NCBI RefSeq assembly: GCF_003633755.1
Contig: NZ_RBIL01000001.1
Span: forward strand, 2,713,426 to 2,777,425
Origin: Solirubrobacter pauli
Lineage (GTDB): Bacteria; Actinomycetota; Thermoleophilia; Solirubrobacterales; Solirubrobacteraceae
Direction: 5' to 3'
Length of the DNA stretch: 64,000 bases
The stretch's first letter is position 1; each line of letters opens with the position of its first letter. The notes under the pieces are model-generated. The model saw nothing but the letters and a program-made list of their open reading frames with translations, was not told where the DNA came from and ran no database searches. The translations under genes and the position numbers were made by a program. Of the stretch, positions 35,683 to 43,836 are shown one piece after another.

Positions 35683-36821
35683 CAGCCAGCCAGCTCCACG
35701 ACCTTCTTCGCCGCGCCGAGCATCGTGGACTCGGTGTGGACGTTGGGCAGATTCGCGTCGGCGAGCAGCTTGCGGCCCTCGACGTCGTTGGTGCCGTCGA
35801 GGCGGACCACGAACGGCACGGACGGCTTGATCTGGTCGAACGCCTCGATCAGGCCGCGTGCGACCTCGTCGCAGCGCGTGATGCCGCCGAAGATGTTGAA
35901 CAGCACCGCGGTGACGTTCGGGTTCGAGAGGATCACCTCGACCGCCTGCGTGATCGCCTCGGCCTTCGAACCACCGCCGGCGTCCAGGAAGTTCGCGGCC
36001 GAGCCGCCGGCCTGCGCGACCACGTCCAGCGTGGACATGACGAGGCCCGCGCCGTTGCCGAGGATGCCGACGTTGCCGTCGAGCTTGACGAACGTCAGGC
36101 CGCGCTCGCGCGCCATCCGCTCCTGCTCGTCCTCGGCCGCGACGTTGCGCAGCGCCGCGTTGTCCGGGTGGCGGAAGAGGCTGTTGTCGTCGAGCGTGAC
36201 CTTCGCGTCGAGCGCGGCGACCTGGCGGTCGGCGGTCACGATCAGCGGGTTGACCTCGACGAGCATCGCCTCTTCTTTGACGAAGGCGTCGTAGAGCTTG
36301 GCCAGCAGCGCGCCGAGCGGGCGCACGACGTCCGCGTCCACGCCGGCCTCGAACGCGAGGCGACGGGCGTGGAAGTCCTGGAAGCCGAGCAGCGGGTCCA
36401 CGTGCAGGCGCACGAGGGCGGTCGGGTCCTTCTCCGCGACCTCCTCGATGTCCATGCCGCCCTGCGTCGAGAGCATGACCAGCGGGCGCTTGGCGCTGCG
36501 GTCGAACACGATGCTCGCGTAGTACTCCGCGGCGATGTCGGACGCGGCCTCGATCCACACCTCGTGGACGGTGTGCCCCTTGATGTCCATCCCGAGGATG
36601 GCCTTGGAGTGCTCCTCGGCCTCCTGGCGGTCCTTCGCCACCTTGATGCCGCCGGCCTTGCCTCGGCCGCCGATCTGCACCTGCGCCTTGACGACGCAGG
36701 GATACCCGATCTCGTCGGCCGCCGCGACGGCCTCCTCGACGGTGGTGGCGGGGGAGCCGCTGGGCACCGGCACCCCATGACGGGCGAACAGCTGCTTGCC
36801 CTGATATTCGAGTAGATCCAT
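35682..36821 (-). CDS. sucC: Succinyl-CoA synthetase beta subunit
   Basis: 379 residues. N-terminal ATP-grasp domain (MDLLEYQGKQLFARHGVPVP; VVKAQVQIGGRGKAGGIK, both partial) and C-terminal ligase domain with LDGNVGILGNGAGLVM, LDAGGGSKAE and NIFGGITRCDEVA. First gene of the sucCD operon. An inverted repeat CCGAGC-N5-GCTCGG (36831-36847) lies just upstream. Confidence 0.95.
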   Translation of the reverse strand: MDLLEYQGKQLFARHGVPVPSGSPATTVEEAVAAADEIGYPCVVKAQVQIGGRGKAGGIKVAKDRQEAEEHSKAILGMDIKGHTVHEVWIEAASDIAAEYYASIVFDRSAKRPLVMLSTQGGMDIEEVAEKDPTALVRLHVDPLLGFQDFHARRLAFEAGVDADVVRPLGALLAKLYDAFVKEEAMLVEVNPLIVTADRQVAALDAKVTLDDNSLFRHPDNAALRNVAAEDEQERMARERGLTFVKLDGNVGILGNGAGLVMSTLDVVAQAGGSAANFLDAGGGSKAEAITQAVEVILSNPNVTAVLFNIFGGITRCDEVARGLIEAFDQIKPSVPFVVRLDGTNDVEGRKLLADANLPNVHTESTMLGAAKKVVELAG

Positions 36822-36830
36822 GGCGGACGG

Positions 36831-36847
36831 CCGAGCTTACCGCTCGG
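36831..36847. promoter_or_regulatory. Inverted repeat upstream of sucC
   Basis: CCGAGC-TTACC-GCTCGG, nine bases before the sucC ATG in the 72-bp gap between sucC and the divergent HAD gene. It may be an operator or an RNA hairpin in the sucC leader. No regulator is implied by context. Confidence 0.3.
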
Positions 36848-36914
36848 GTTGTGACGGACTGCGCAAACCCTCCGGCGGGCCTCGCGCGCGGAAATGTCAT
36901 CATGCACGACCGCG

Positions 36915-37595
36915 ATGCCCCTCCCTAAAGAAGTCACCTTCGTCACCTTTGATGTCTACGGCACCCTGATCGATTGGGAGACCGGGGTGTACGACGCCTT
37001 CGCCAAGGAGGCGGAGAAGGACGGCTACACGCTGTCTAAGGAGGAGCTCGTGCCGCTCTTCCTCGAGACCCAGCAGGAGATCAAGAACGGCTCGTACGAG
37101 CTGTACGCGGAAGTGCTCCGGCGCACCGCGGTCCAGATCTCGCGCCAGCTCGGCTGGCCGCTGGAGCCGTCCCGTTCCGGCTTCCTCCCGAACTCGGTCT
37201 CCCGCTGGCCGCCGTTCAAGGAGACCAAGACCCAGCTCGACCGCTTCGCCAAGAAGTTCGAGCTCGGCCTCATCTCCAACGTCGACGACAAGCTGCTCGG
37301 CGAGACCCGTCGCTACTTCAAGACGGACTTCGACCTGGTCGTCACGGCCCAGCAGGTGCGGTCCTACAAGCCCGACCCCGCCCACTTCAAGGAGGCGGAG
37401 CGCCGGATCGGCACCAAGAAGGGCTGGGTGCACATCACCTCGTCGTACTACTACGACGTCGAGCCCTGCCTGAAGGCCAAGGTCCCGGTGATCTGGGTCA
37501 ACCGCAACAAGGAGACCCTCGACGCGTCGCAGAAGAAGCCGACGGCCGAGGTGAAGACGCTGCTCGAAGCGGCGAAGCTGCTCGGCGTCGCCTGA
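36915..37595 (+). CDS. HAD hydrolase, haloacid dehalogenase-like
   Basis: 226 residues from ATG 36915; ATG 36894 in the same frame would add seven residues. Motif I is FDVYGTLIDWE with nucleophile Asp, motif II is LISNVDD, and the motif III Lys is in SYKPDPAHF. Motif IV is altered (HITSSYYYDVEP), where a pair of acids is usual. Member of the 2-haloacid dehalogenase-like HAD group; the substrate is unknown. Followed four bases later by an MBL hydrolase gene on the same strand. Confidence 0.83.
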   Translation: MPLPKEVTFVTFDVYGTLIDWETGVYDAFAKEAEKDGYTLSKEELVPLFLETQQEIKNGSYELYAEVLRRTAVQISRQLGWPLEPSRSGFLPNSVSRWPPFKETKTQLDRFAKKFELGLISNVDDKLLGETRRYFKTDFDLVVTAQQVRSYKPDPAHFKEAERRIGTKKGWVHITSSYYYDVEPCLKAKVPVIWVNRNKETLDASQKKPTAEVKTLLEAAKLLGVA

Positions 37596-37598
37596 TCC

Positions 37599-38360
37599 TT
37601 GCGCGCGGTCGGCCTTCACGAGGACGTCATCGCCGTCACTTCCCGAGCGTTCGCCACGGCGAGCGTCTTGGTGCGTAGTGGCGGCGAGGCCTTCCTGATC
37701 GACTCGCCGGTCTTCCCGGACGAGCTCGAGATCCTGCCGGCGATCGCCGCGCAGGCGGAGTTCAACGTCGTCGGCGTCCTGACGACGCACGCCGACTGGG
37801 ACCACCTGCTCGGGCGCTACGCGTTCCCGGAGGCGCCGCTCGGCGCCGCGGAGAGCACCGCGGCACGGCTCATCAACGAGCCGGGCGCGGCCCAGCGCAA
37901 GCTGCGCGACTTCGACGACGAGTTCTACGTCTCGCGTCCGTCACCGCTGTCGATCCCTGGCGCCCAACGCCTGGACACGCCGGGGTTCATCGACATCGGC
38001 GAGACGGCGATCGAGCTCCAGCCCGCCGACGGCCACACCGCCGACGGCATGGCCGTCTGGGTCCCGTGGGCCGGCGTGCTGATCCCGGGCGACTACCTCT
38101 CGCCCGTCGAGATCCCGATGATCTCCGAGGGCGGCTCGGTCTCCGCCTACCTCGCGACGCTGGACCGGCTCGAGCACCTGGTCGAGTCGGCGGAGCACGT
38201 CGTCCCGGGCCACGGCGGCCCGATCGACGCGCAGCGCGCCCTGGCGATCCTGCGCGAGGACCGCGCCTACCTCGAAGGCCTGCCGGACTCCCCGCTGCCG
38301 CTGGCGCGCCGCACCAAGGCGCAGCGCGAGATCCACGAGAAGAACCTCACGCGGCTCTGA
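37599..38360 (+). CDS. Metallo-beta-lactamase-fold hydrolase
   Basis: 253 residues from a TTG. The metal motif is TTHADWDHLLG (HxxxDH type), with later His in GHTADGMAV, Asp in IPGDYLSP and His in VPGHGGPID, which complete a two-metal site. No signal peptide. Related enzymes include glyoxalase II and many uncharacterised hydrolases. Probably co-transcribed with the HAD gene upstream. The convergent Vgb-like gene ends six bases away. Confidence 0.85.
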   Translation: MRAVGLHEDVIAVTSRAFATASVLVRSGGEAFLIDSPVFPDELEILPAIAAQAEFNVVGVLTTHADWDHLLGRYAFPEAPLGAAESTAARLINEPGAAQRKLRDFDDEFYVSRPSPLSIPGAQRLDTPGFIDIGETAIELQPADGHTADGMAVWVPWAGVLIPGDYLSPVEIPMISEGGSVSAYLATLDRLEHLVESAEHVVPGHGGPIDAQRALAILREDRAYLEGLPDSPLPLARRTKAQREIHEKNLTRL

Positions 38361-38366
38361 GTCCGG

Positions 38367-40505
38367 TCAGCGGCGCCGCAGGACCCGGCTGGCCGTTGCC
38401 GTCCGCCGGTTGCCGGCGAGGTCGCGGACGTCGAAGGCCACCGTGACGCGCGCTTGGCGCCCGAGCCTGCGGACGGCCTTCGCCGACAGCTTCACGGGGA
38501 CCCTCGCGGTCGCGCCCGCCGCGGCGCGGAACGCTCCGCGACCGAGGATCGATCGGCCCAGGCGGAGGCTGGCGGTGCCCGTGCAGGCGCCCTGGCCTGC
38601 GCCCTCCTTGGTCGAGCAGCGGACGTGCAGGGGGACGACGCCGGACGCCGGCACCGTGACCGTCGAGGGGTCCCGGAGCCGGATCGCCGGGGCGTTCGGG
38701 TTGGTCTGGAAGCGCGCCTCGGTGAGTTGTGCGCTCGGGGCGCCGGAGGCGTCGATCGCGCGCACGGTCAGCACGTGGTTGCCGGCGAGGAGCCCGTTGA
38801 GCGTGTACGGCGACGCGCAGGCGATCCACGGCCCGCGGTCCAGCCGGCACTGCGCCGCGCCGGTCGGGCTCGTGAAGGCGATCGTGACGCTGCGCGCGGC
38901 GGAGATCGGGGACGGTGCGGACGTGATCGTCACCGGTGCCGACGCGGGCGGCGGCGGGTCGACGGGCGGCGTGGGCGGCGCGTCGGCGGTGGTGAACGTC
39001 ACGTCGGAGCCGCGCGTGGTCCCGCCGGCGCTCTGCGTCACGAGCCGGACGTGGTACGTGGTCGCGGGCGCAAGGTCGCCGACCCGCGCGCTGACGGGGA
39101 CGCCGCCGGCGCCCGCGCCGATGCCCTGGCGCGCGGTGGCCGTGCCGTAGGCCGTCGTCGTCCCGTACTCGAACCACGCCTCGGTGGGGGCGTGGTTCGG
39201 GTCCGCGAGCCCGCTGAAGGTGGCCGTGGTCGGGGCGGTCGCGGAGGCGGCGCCGGTGGCCGCGGTCGGGGGCAACGGGGTGCCGGTGCCGCTCAACGCG
39301 ATCGTGCGCGGTGCGCCGCCCGCGTCGTCGGCGATGGTGACGGTGCCGGCGTGCCCGCCGGGGAGGGTCGGAGCGAAGGTGAGGGCGACGTCACAGGTCC
39401 CGCCCGGCGCCAGCACGGTCGCCGCGGCGCACGTGGTCCCCGCCGCGAGCGAGAACGCCGTCGCGCCGGTGAGGGACACCGAGGACACGGTGAGCTCGGC
39501 GGTACCCGTGTTCTCGAGCGTCAGCGTCCGGTCGGACGTCGTCCCCACGAGCGGGGTGCCGAACGCGGCGGAGGTCGCGCTGAGCGTGGCGGCCGGCTCG
39601 ATCAGCATCCGCCCGACGGCGTTGGCGGCGGTCCGCGTGAACCACAGGTGGTCGTCCGGTCCGCGCGCGAGGCCGTCGGCCTGGACGGGGAACGACGTCA
39701 CGACCCCGCTCGTCGTGACCCGTCCGACGGCGCTGCCGCCGTACCACAGGTGCCCGGCGGCGACGGTGATGTCCTTGGGCACCGTCGGCACCGCGAGCTC
39801 GGTGATCACGCCGCTCGTCGTGATCCGGCCGACTCGTTGCGCGCCCGGGTCGGTGAACCAGAGGTGGCCGTCGGGGCCGACCGTGATGTCGGTCGGCTGC
39901 GCGCCAGCGGTCGGCACGGCGAACTCCGTGATCACGCCGGCGGGCGTGATCCGACCGATCCGGCCGGCGCGCTCCGTGAACCACAGGTTCCCGTCGGGCC
40001 CCAGCACGATCTCGGCCGGGTCCGACGCGGCCGACGCCAACGTGTACATGGTCGTGGTGCTGGGTCAGGTGAACTTGCCGATCTGGTTCAAGCTCGGCTC
40101 CGTGAACCAGACGTCGCCGGCCGGGGTGGGGGCGACGGCCGTCGGCGTGACGCCCAACCCGCCCGAGCCCAGGAAGGCGCCGGCGAACGCGTACCCGATC
40201 GTGAACCCATGGTCCCCCTCGTCGGCGAACCACATCCCGCCGAGGGTGGGGTCGATCGCGACGTCGGTGAACCGGCTGCCCCAGGTCGGCCGCTCGGCCA
40301 CCACGCCGTCCGTCGTCACCTGGCCGACCTTGTTCTTGGCCGGTTCGGTGAACCACAGCGTGCCGTCACCGGCGGCGGCGATCGCCCCTGGCTGCGCGCC
40401 GCTGGTCAGCAGCGGGAACACGGACACCGACGGCGCCGCCGTGGCGGCCGCGGGCAGCAGCGCCGTGGCGCCGAGGGCGAGGAGGAGAGCCGCGGTGCGG
40501 AGCAT
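38367..40505 (-). pseudogene. Secreted Vgb-like beta-propeller protein interrupted by one in-frame TGA
   Basis: From ATG 40505 a signal peptide (LRTAALLLALGATALLPAAATA) and the first propeller blades run to a TGA at 40065-40067. The same frame then continues for a further 565 codons to 38367. Before the stop the blade reads NQIGKFT, after it PSTTTMYTLASA. Alignment with the next blade shows that the stop replaces one residue and does not change spacing. After the virginiamycin B lyase-like blades (WFTE, LWFTD repeats) come an Ig-like domain, a fibronectin-like domain (AWFEYGTT...YHVRLV) and a C-terminal beta domain. It is a nonsense pseudogene, a sequencing error, or a readthrough gene. Confidence 0.75.
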
Positions 40506-40545
40506 GGCCCAAGGATCGACCACCGAGTCGCGGTCTTGAACGCAT

Positions 40546-41367
40546 TCAGACGCTGATGAGCGGGATGCCCGCCAGGGCGAGGACGACGCCCACGCGCTGG
40601 ATCGGGACGAGCCGCTCGTGCAGGAGGAAGAACGCGAGCGCGACCGTGACGACCGGGAACAGGCCGCCGAGGACGGCGACGAGGCTGAGCAGGCCGCCCG
40701 TGGTGGCGATCGCGAACGCGGTGTTGGCGCCCGTGTCCAGCAGGCCGATCGCGCCGAGCTTGGGGAGCTCGCGCCAGGGGGCGGTGGCGGCGGCGCGGTA
40801 GGCGAGCAGGCCGAGGATCGGGACGCTGACGACGCGCGACATGGCGACGCCGGCGAGCGCGTCGTGGTCACCCGCCCGGCCGAGGAAGACGAGCATGAGG
40901 CCGAGGAAGAGCGCGGCGAGCAGCGCGAGCTGGATGGCGCGCTTCGGGTCGACCGCCTTCGTGTGCACGGACTCGCGGCTCGCCAAGGCCGCTCCGGTCA
41001 GGGCGACGGCCATGCCGAGCCACTGGAGCGCGTTCGGCCGCTCGCCGTCGACGAGGACGCCGGCGAGCACGGGGACGATCGCGCTGGTGGCCGCGATCGG
41101 GGCGACCACGGACATCGTGCCGAGCGCGAACGCGCGGTAGAGGGCGAGGATCGCGACCGTGCCGACCAGCCCGGCGATCGCGCCCGGGAGGAGCGCCGCC
41201 GTGTCGAGCCCGCGGAAGGCCAGGATCAGCCCGAGCGCGATCAAGCCCGCGACCTGGCCGGCGAGCGCGACGAGCACCGCCGGATGGGTGCGGCTCGCGC
41301 GGCCGGCGAGGAAGTCCGCGGTGCCCCAGAGGACCGACGCGAGCAGCGCGAGCGGCGCGCCGCTCAC
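40546..41367 (-). CDS. EamA/DMT-family transporter
   Basis: 273 residues from GTG 41367. Ten TM segments in two EamA halves, with LLASVLWGTADFLAGRASR in the first and GLLDTGANTAFAIATTGG in the second. The GTG overlaps the SIS gene stop (GTGA). Substrate unknown; it may export the product or import the substrate of the neighbouring SIS-domain protein. Confidence 0.85.
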   Translation of the reverse strand: MSGAPLALLASVLWGTADFLAGRASRTHPAVLVALAGQVAGLIALGLILAFRGLDTAALLPGAIAGLVGTVAILALYRAFALGTMSVVAPIAATSAIVPVLAGVLVDGERPNALQWLGMAVALTGAALASRESVHTKAVDPKRAIQLALLAALFLGLMLVFLGRAGDHDALAGVAMSRVVSVPILGLLAYRAAATAPWRELPKLGAIGLLDTGANTAFAIATTGGLLSLVAVLGGLFPVVTVALAFFLLHERLVPIQRVGVVLALAGIPLISV

Positions 41368-42353
41368 GTGCGCGCGGCGTCCGCGGCGGCCTTGTAGGCG
41401 GGCTGCTCGCGGCGGATCAGATCTGGATTCGTGCCGGCCTGGTGGACCAGCTCGAGCGTCAGCAGCTGCAGCGCGATCGCGCCCGCGAGGAGCGGGTGGC
41501 CCTCCGGGAGGGCGTCGACCGTCACGGCCGGCATGCCGAGCTCGGCGACCGCGGCGAGGACGTCCCGTGCGCGCTTGTCGCGGGCGGCCGCGGCGGTCGG
41601 GTCGATGCGGAGGACGATGATGCCGGTGGTCGCGTCGGCGGCGGGCAGGTGGCCGTGCAGGACCTTCTCGAGGCCGAGCGGCGTGGTCGGCACGTGCAGG
41701 CCCTCTTCGATCTTCAGGCTCAGCTCGCGTGCGGTGATCTCGTCGACGCCGCTGCCGGTGACGATCAGCCGCTCGACGGAGGCGAGCGCGCGGGCGGCGT
41801 CGGTGAGCCGTGCGCGGTGCTCGAGCGTGTCGGCGATGACCCGCGTGCAGATGGCGGCGTCGGCCGCGTCGGCGATCGCGGTGAAGACGAGCAGCGGCGA
41901 CACGTAGCCGACGGTGTGGCACCAGGACGTGTCCACGAGCGGGGTGCCGATGACGATGTCCGGCGCGAGCTCGCCGCCCGCCACCGCGTCCGGCTTCGCC
42001 GTGACGAGGATCGTGCGCGCGCCGTTGTACGACGCCGCCTGCAGCGCCTTGAGCGTGGCCTCGGTCCCCGCCTCGTGGGAGACGCCGATGCACACGCCGC
42101 CGCTCTGCGGGTCGAGCGAGGCCTCGAACGCATCACGCGCCCGGGCGCCGGGGATGAGCGCCGCGCCGGCCAGCGCCGCGTGCTCGGACGTGCCGCAGCC
42201 GACGATCACGACCGGTCCGCCCTCGCGGATCGACTCCGCCGCCTCCACGGCCGCGGACGAGGCCAGGATCGGCTCGACGAGCCCCGGCTCGGCGTAGATC
42301 ATCTCCTCCATCGCCCACGGTGAGCCCGGGCGCAGCTCAGGCATGTCGCTCAT
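41364..42353 (-). CDS. SIS-domain sugar isomerase/deaminase-like protein
   Basis: 329 residues from ATG 42353; ATG 42344 also fits. Two SIS domains resembling the isomerase half of glucosamine-6-phosphate synthase: VVIVGCGTSEHAALAG and GVSHEAGTEATLKAL in the first, LIVTGSGVDEITARELSLKIEEG in the second (partial), and EVKVLHG-like LEKVLHGHLP. It probably isomerises or deaminates a phosphorylated amino sugar. It is coupled to a DMT transporter and divergent from a MocR regulator. Confidence 0.82.
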   Translation of the reverse strand: MSDMPELRPGSPWAMEEMIYAEPGLVEPILASSAAVEAAESIREGGPVVIVGCGTSEHAALAGAALIPGARARDAFEASLDPQSGGVCIGVSHEAGTEATLKALQAASYNGARTILVTAKPDAVAGGELAPDIVIGTPLVDTSWCHTVGYVSPLLVFTAIADAADAAICTRVIADTLEHRARLTDAARALASVERLIVTGSGVDEITARELSLKIEEGLHVPTTPLGLEKVLHGHLPAADATTGIIVLRIDPTAAAARDKRARDVLAAVAELGMPAVTVDALPEGHPLLAGAIALQLLTLELVHQAGTNPDLIRREQPAYKAAADAART

Positions 42354-42400
42354 GGCCAGGACGGTACCTTCTGACTGGTTCAGCCGGAAGGGCCACTTCG

Positions 42401-43813
42401 ATGCCAATCAACCGTGCCACTTTGGAGGTCTTCGCCTCGCTCGACCGCTCGCGGCCCGAACCGCTGCGGGCCCAGCTCGAGGACGCGATCTGCGCCGCCA
42501 TCGACAACGGCGGCCTTCCGCCGGGCACCCGCCTGCCGGCCTCGCGCGTGCTGGCCGAGGCGCTGCACGTGTCCCGCGGCGTGGTGAGCGAGGCCTACGC
42601 GCAGCTCGCGGCGGAGGGCTGGATCGAGGTCCGCCACGGGGCCGCGCCGGTGGTGCGCCAAGTGCCCGCGGCCGGGCTGGGCCAGAGAGACGCGAGCGGG
42701 ACGAGCGGCGAGCGCGCGGGGGCGGGAGACGCGCGTGGCGTGGCGACGAGCCGGCTCGTGCCGCGGCTCGACCTGACCGCGACCGCGCCCGACCTGTCGG
42801 CGTTCCCCCGGCGGGCGTGGGCGACGGCGCTCCGGCGCGCGCTGGCCGAGTTGCCCGACGCCGCGCTCGACTACGGGGACCCGCGGGGCGACGACGCGCT
42901 GCGCGGGGAGCTCGCCGCGTACCTCGTGCGGGTGCGCGGGGCGGCGGCGCATGCTGACGACCTCGCGATCACGTCGGGCTACACGCAGGGGCTGTGGCTC
43001 ACGTGCCGGGCGCTCAAGCGGCGGGGCGCCACGAGGGTCGCGGTCGAGGACCCGTCGCTCGACGACTCGTGGGGCACGATCCGGTCGGCCGGGCTCGCGG
43101 TGGTGGGCGTGCCGGTCGACGGGGACGGGATCGACCCCGCGGGTCTGGATGCGGACGCGGTGCTGGTCACGCCCGCGCATCAGTTCCCGACGGGCGCGGT
43201 GCTCTCGCCCGAGCGGCGGCGGGCGCTGCTCGCGTGGGGTGGGATCGTGATCGAGGACGACTACGACTCCGAGTACCGCTACGACCGCGCGCCGGTCGGG
43301 ACGCTGCAGCGGCTCGCGCCCGACCGCGTGGTCTACCTCGGCACCGCGTCCAAGACGCTCGCGCCCGCGCTGCGCCTCGGGTGGGTGCTCGCGCCGCCCG
43401 ACCTGACCGCCGCGATCGCGGCCGAGCGCTGGGCGGTCGACTCGGGCGGCCCGGCGATCACCGCGCGCGCCTACGCCCGGCTGCTGGCCGGCGGGGAGGT
43501 CGACCGGCACCTGCGCCGCACCCGGCGCGAGTACCGGGCGCGGCGCGACGAGCTGGTGGCGGCGCTGCACGGCCTCGACGGCTGCGCGGTCGACGGCGTC
43601 GCGGCGGGGCTGCACCTGCTGCTGCGGCTGCCGCCCGGCACGGACGAGGACGCCCTCGTGGCGCGGCTCGCGGCCAAGCGCATCCGCGTCAACGGGCTCA
43701 ACACCTACCGGCTCGCACCACGCGCCGACGACCCCGCGCTCGTGCTCGGCTACGGGCGCCTGCAGCGGCCGGCGATCGCCGGAACGGTGAGCGCGCTCGC
43801 ACAGGTGTTGTGA
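42401..43813 (+). CDS. MocR/PdxR-family regulator (GntR HTH fused to aminotransferase fold)
   Basis: 470 residues from ATG 42401. A GntR winged HTH (about 15-85, GGLPPGTRLPASRVLAEAL and SRGVVSEAYAQLAAEGW) is joined by a Gly/Arg-rich linker to a type I aminotransferase fold with the PLP Lys in GTASKTLAPALRLGW. MocR proteins sense PLP and amino compounds. It is divergent from the SIS/DMT pair across 47 bp, which contain CTGA-CTGGT-TCAG, a possible operator. Control of that pair is the natural inference. Confidence 0.9.
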   Translation: MPINRATLEVFASLDRSRPEPLRAQLEDAICAAIDNGGLPPGTRLPASRVLAEALHVSRGVVSEAYAQLAAEGWIEVRHGAAPVVRQVPAAGLGQRDASGTSGERAGAGDARGVATSRLVPRLDLTATAPDLSAFPRRAWATALRRALAELPDAALDYGDPRGDDALRGELAAYLVRVRGAAAHADDLAITSGYTQGLWLTCRALKRRGATRVAVEDPSLDDSWGTIRSAGLAVVGVPVDGDGIDPAGLDADAVLVTPAHQFPTGAVLSPERRRALLAWGGIVIEDDYDSEYRYDRAPVGTLQRLAPDRVVYLGTASKTLAPALRLGWVLAPPDLTAAIAAERWAVDSGGPAITARAYARLLAGGEVDRHLRRTRREYRARRDELVAALHGLDGCAVDGVAAGLHLLLRLPPGTDEDALVARLAAKRIRVNGLNTYRLAPRADDPALVLGYGRLQRPAIAGTVSALAQVL

Positions 43814-43836
43814 GCACGGCTTAGGATGCGTGGCGC

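Noticed and set aside
40065-40067. Selenocysteine at the in-frame TGA of the propeller gene
   Set aside because: No redox-active context and no convincing SECIS-like hairpin directly after the codon.
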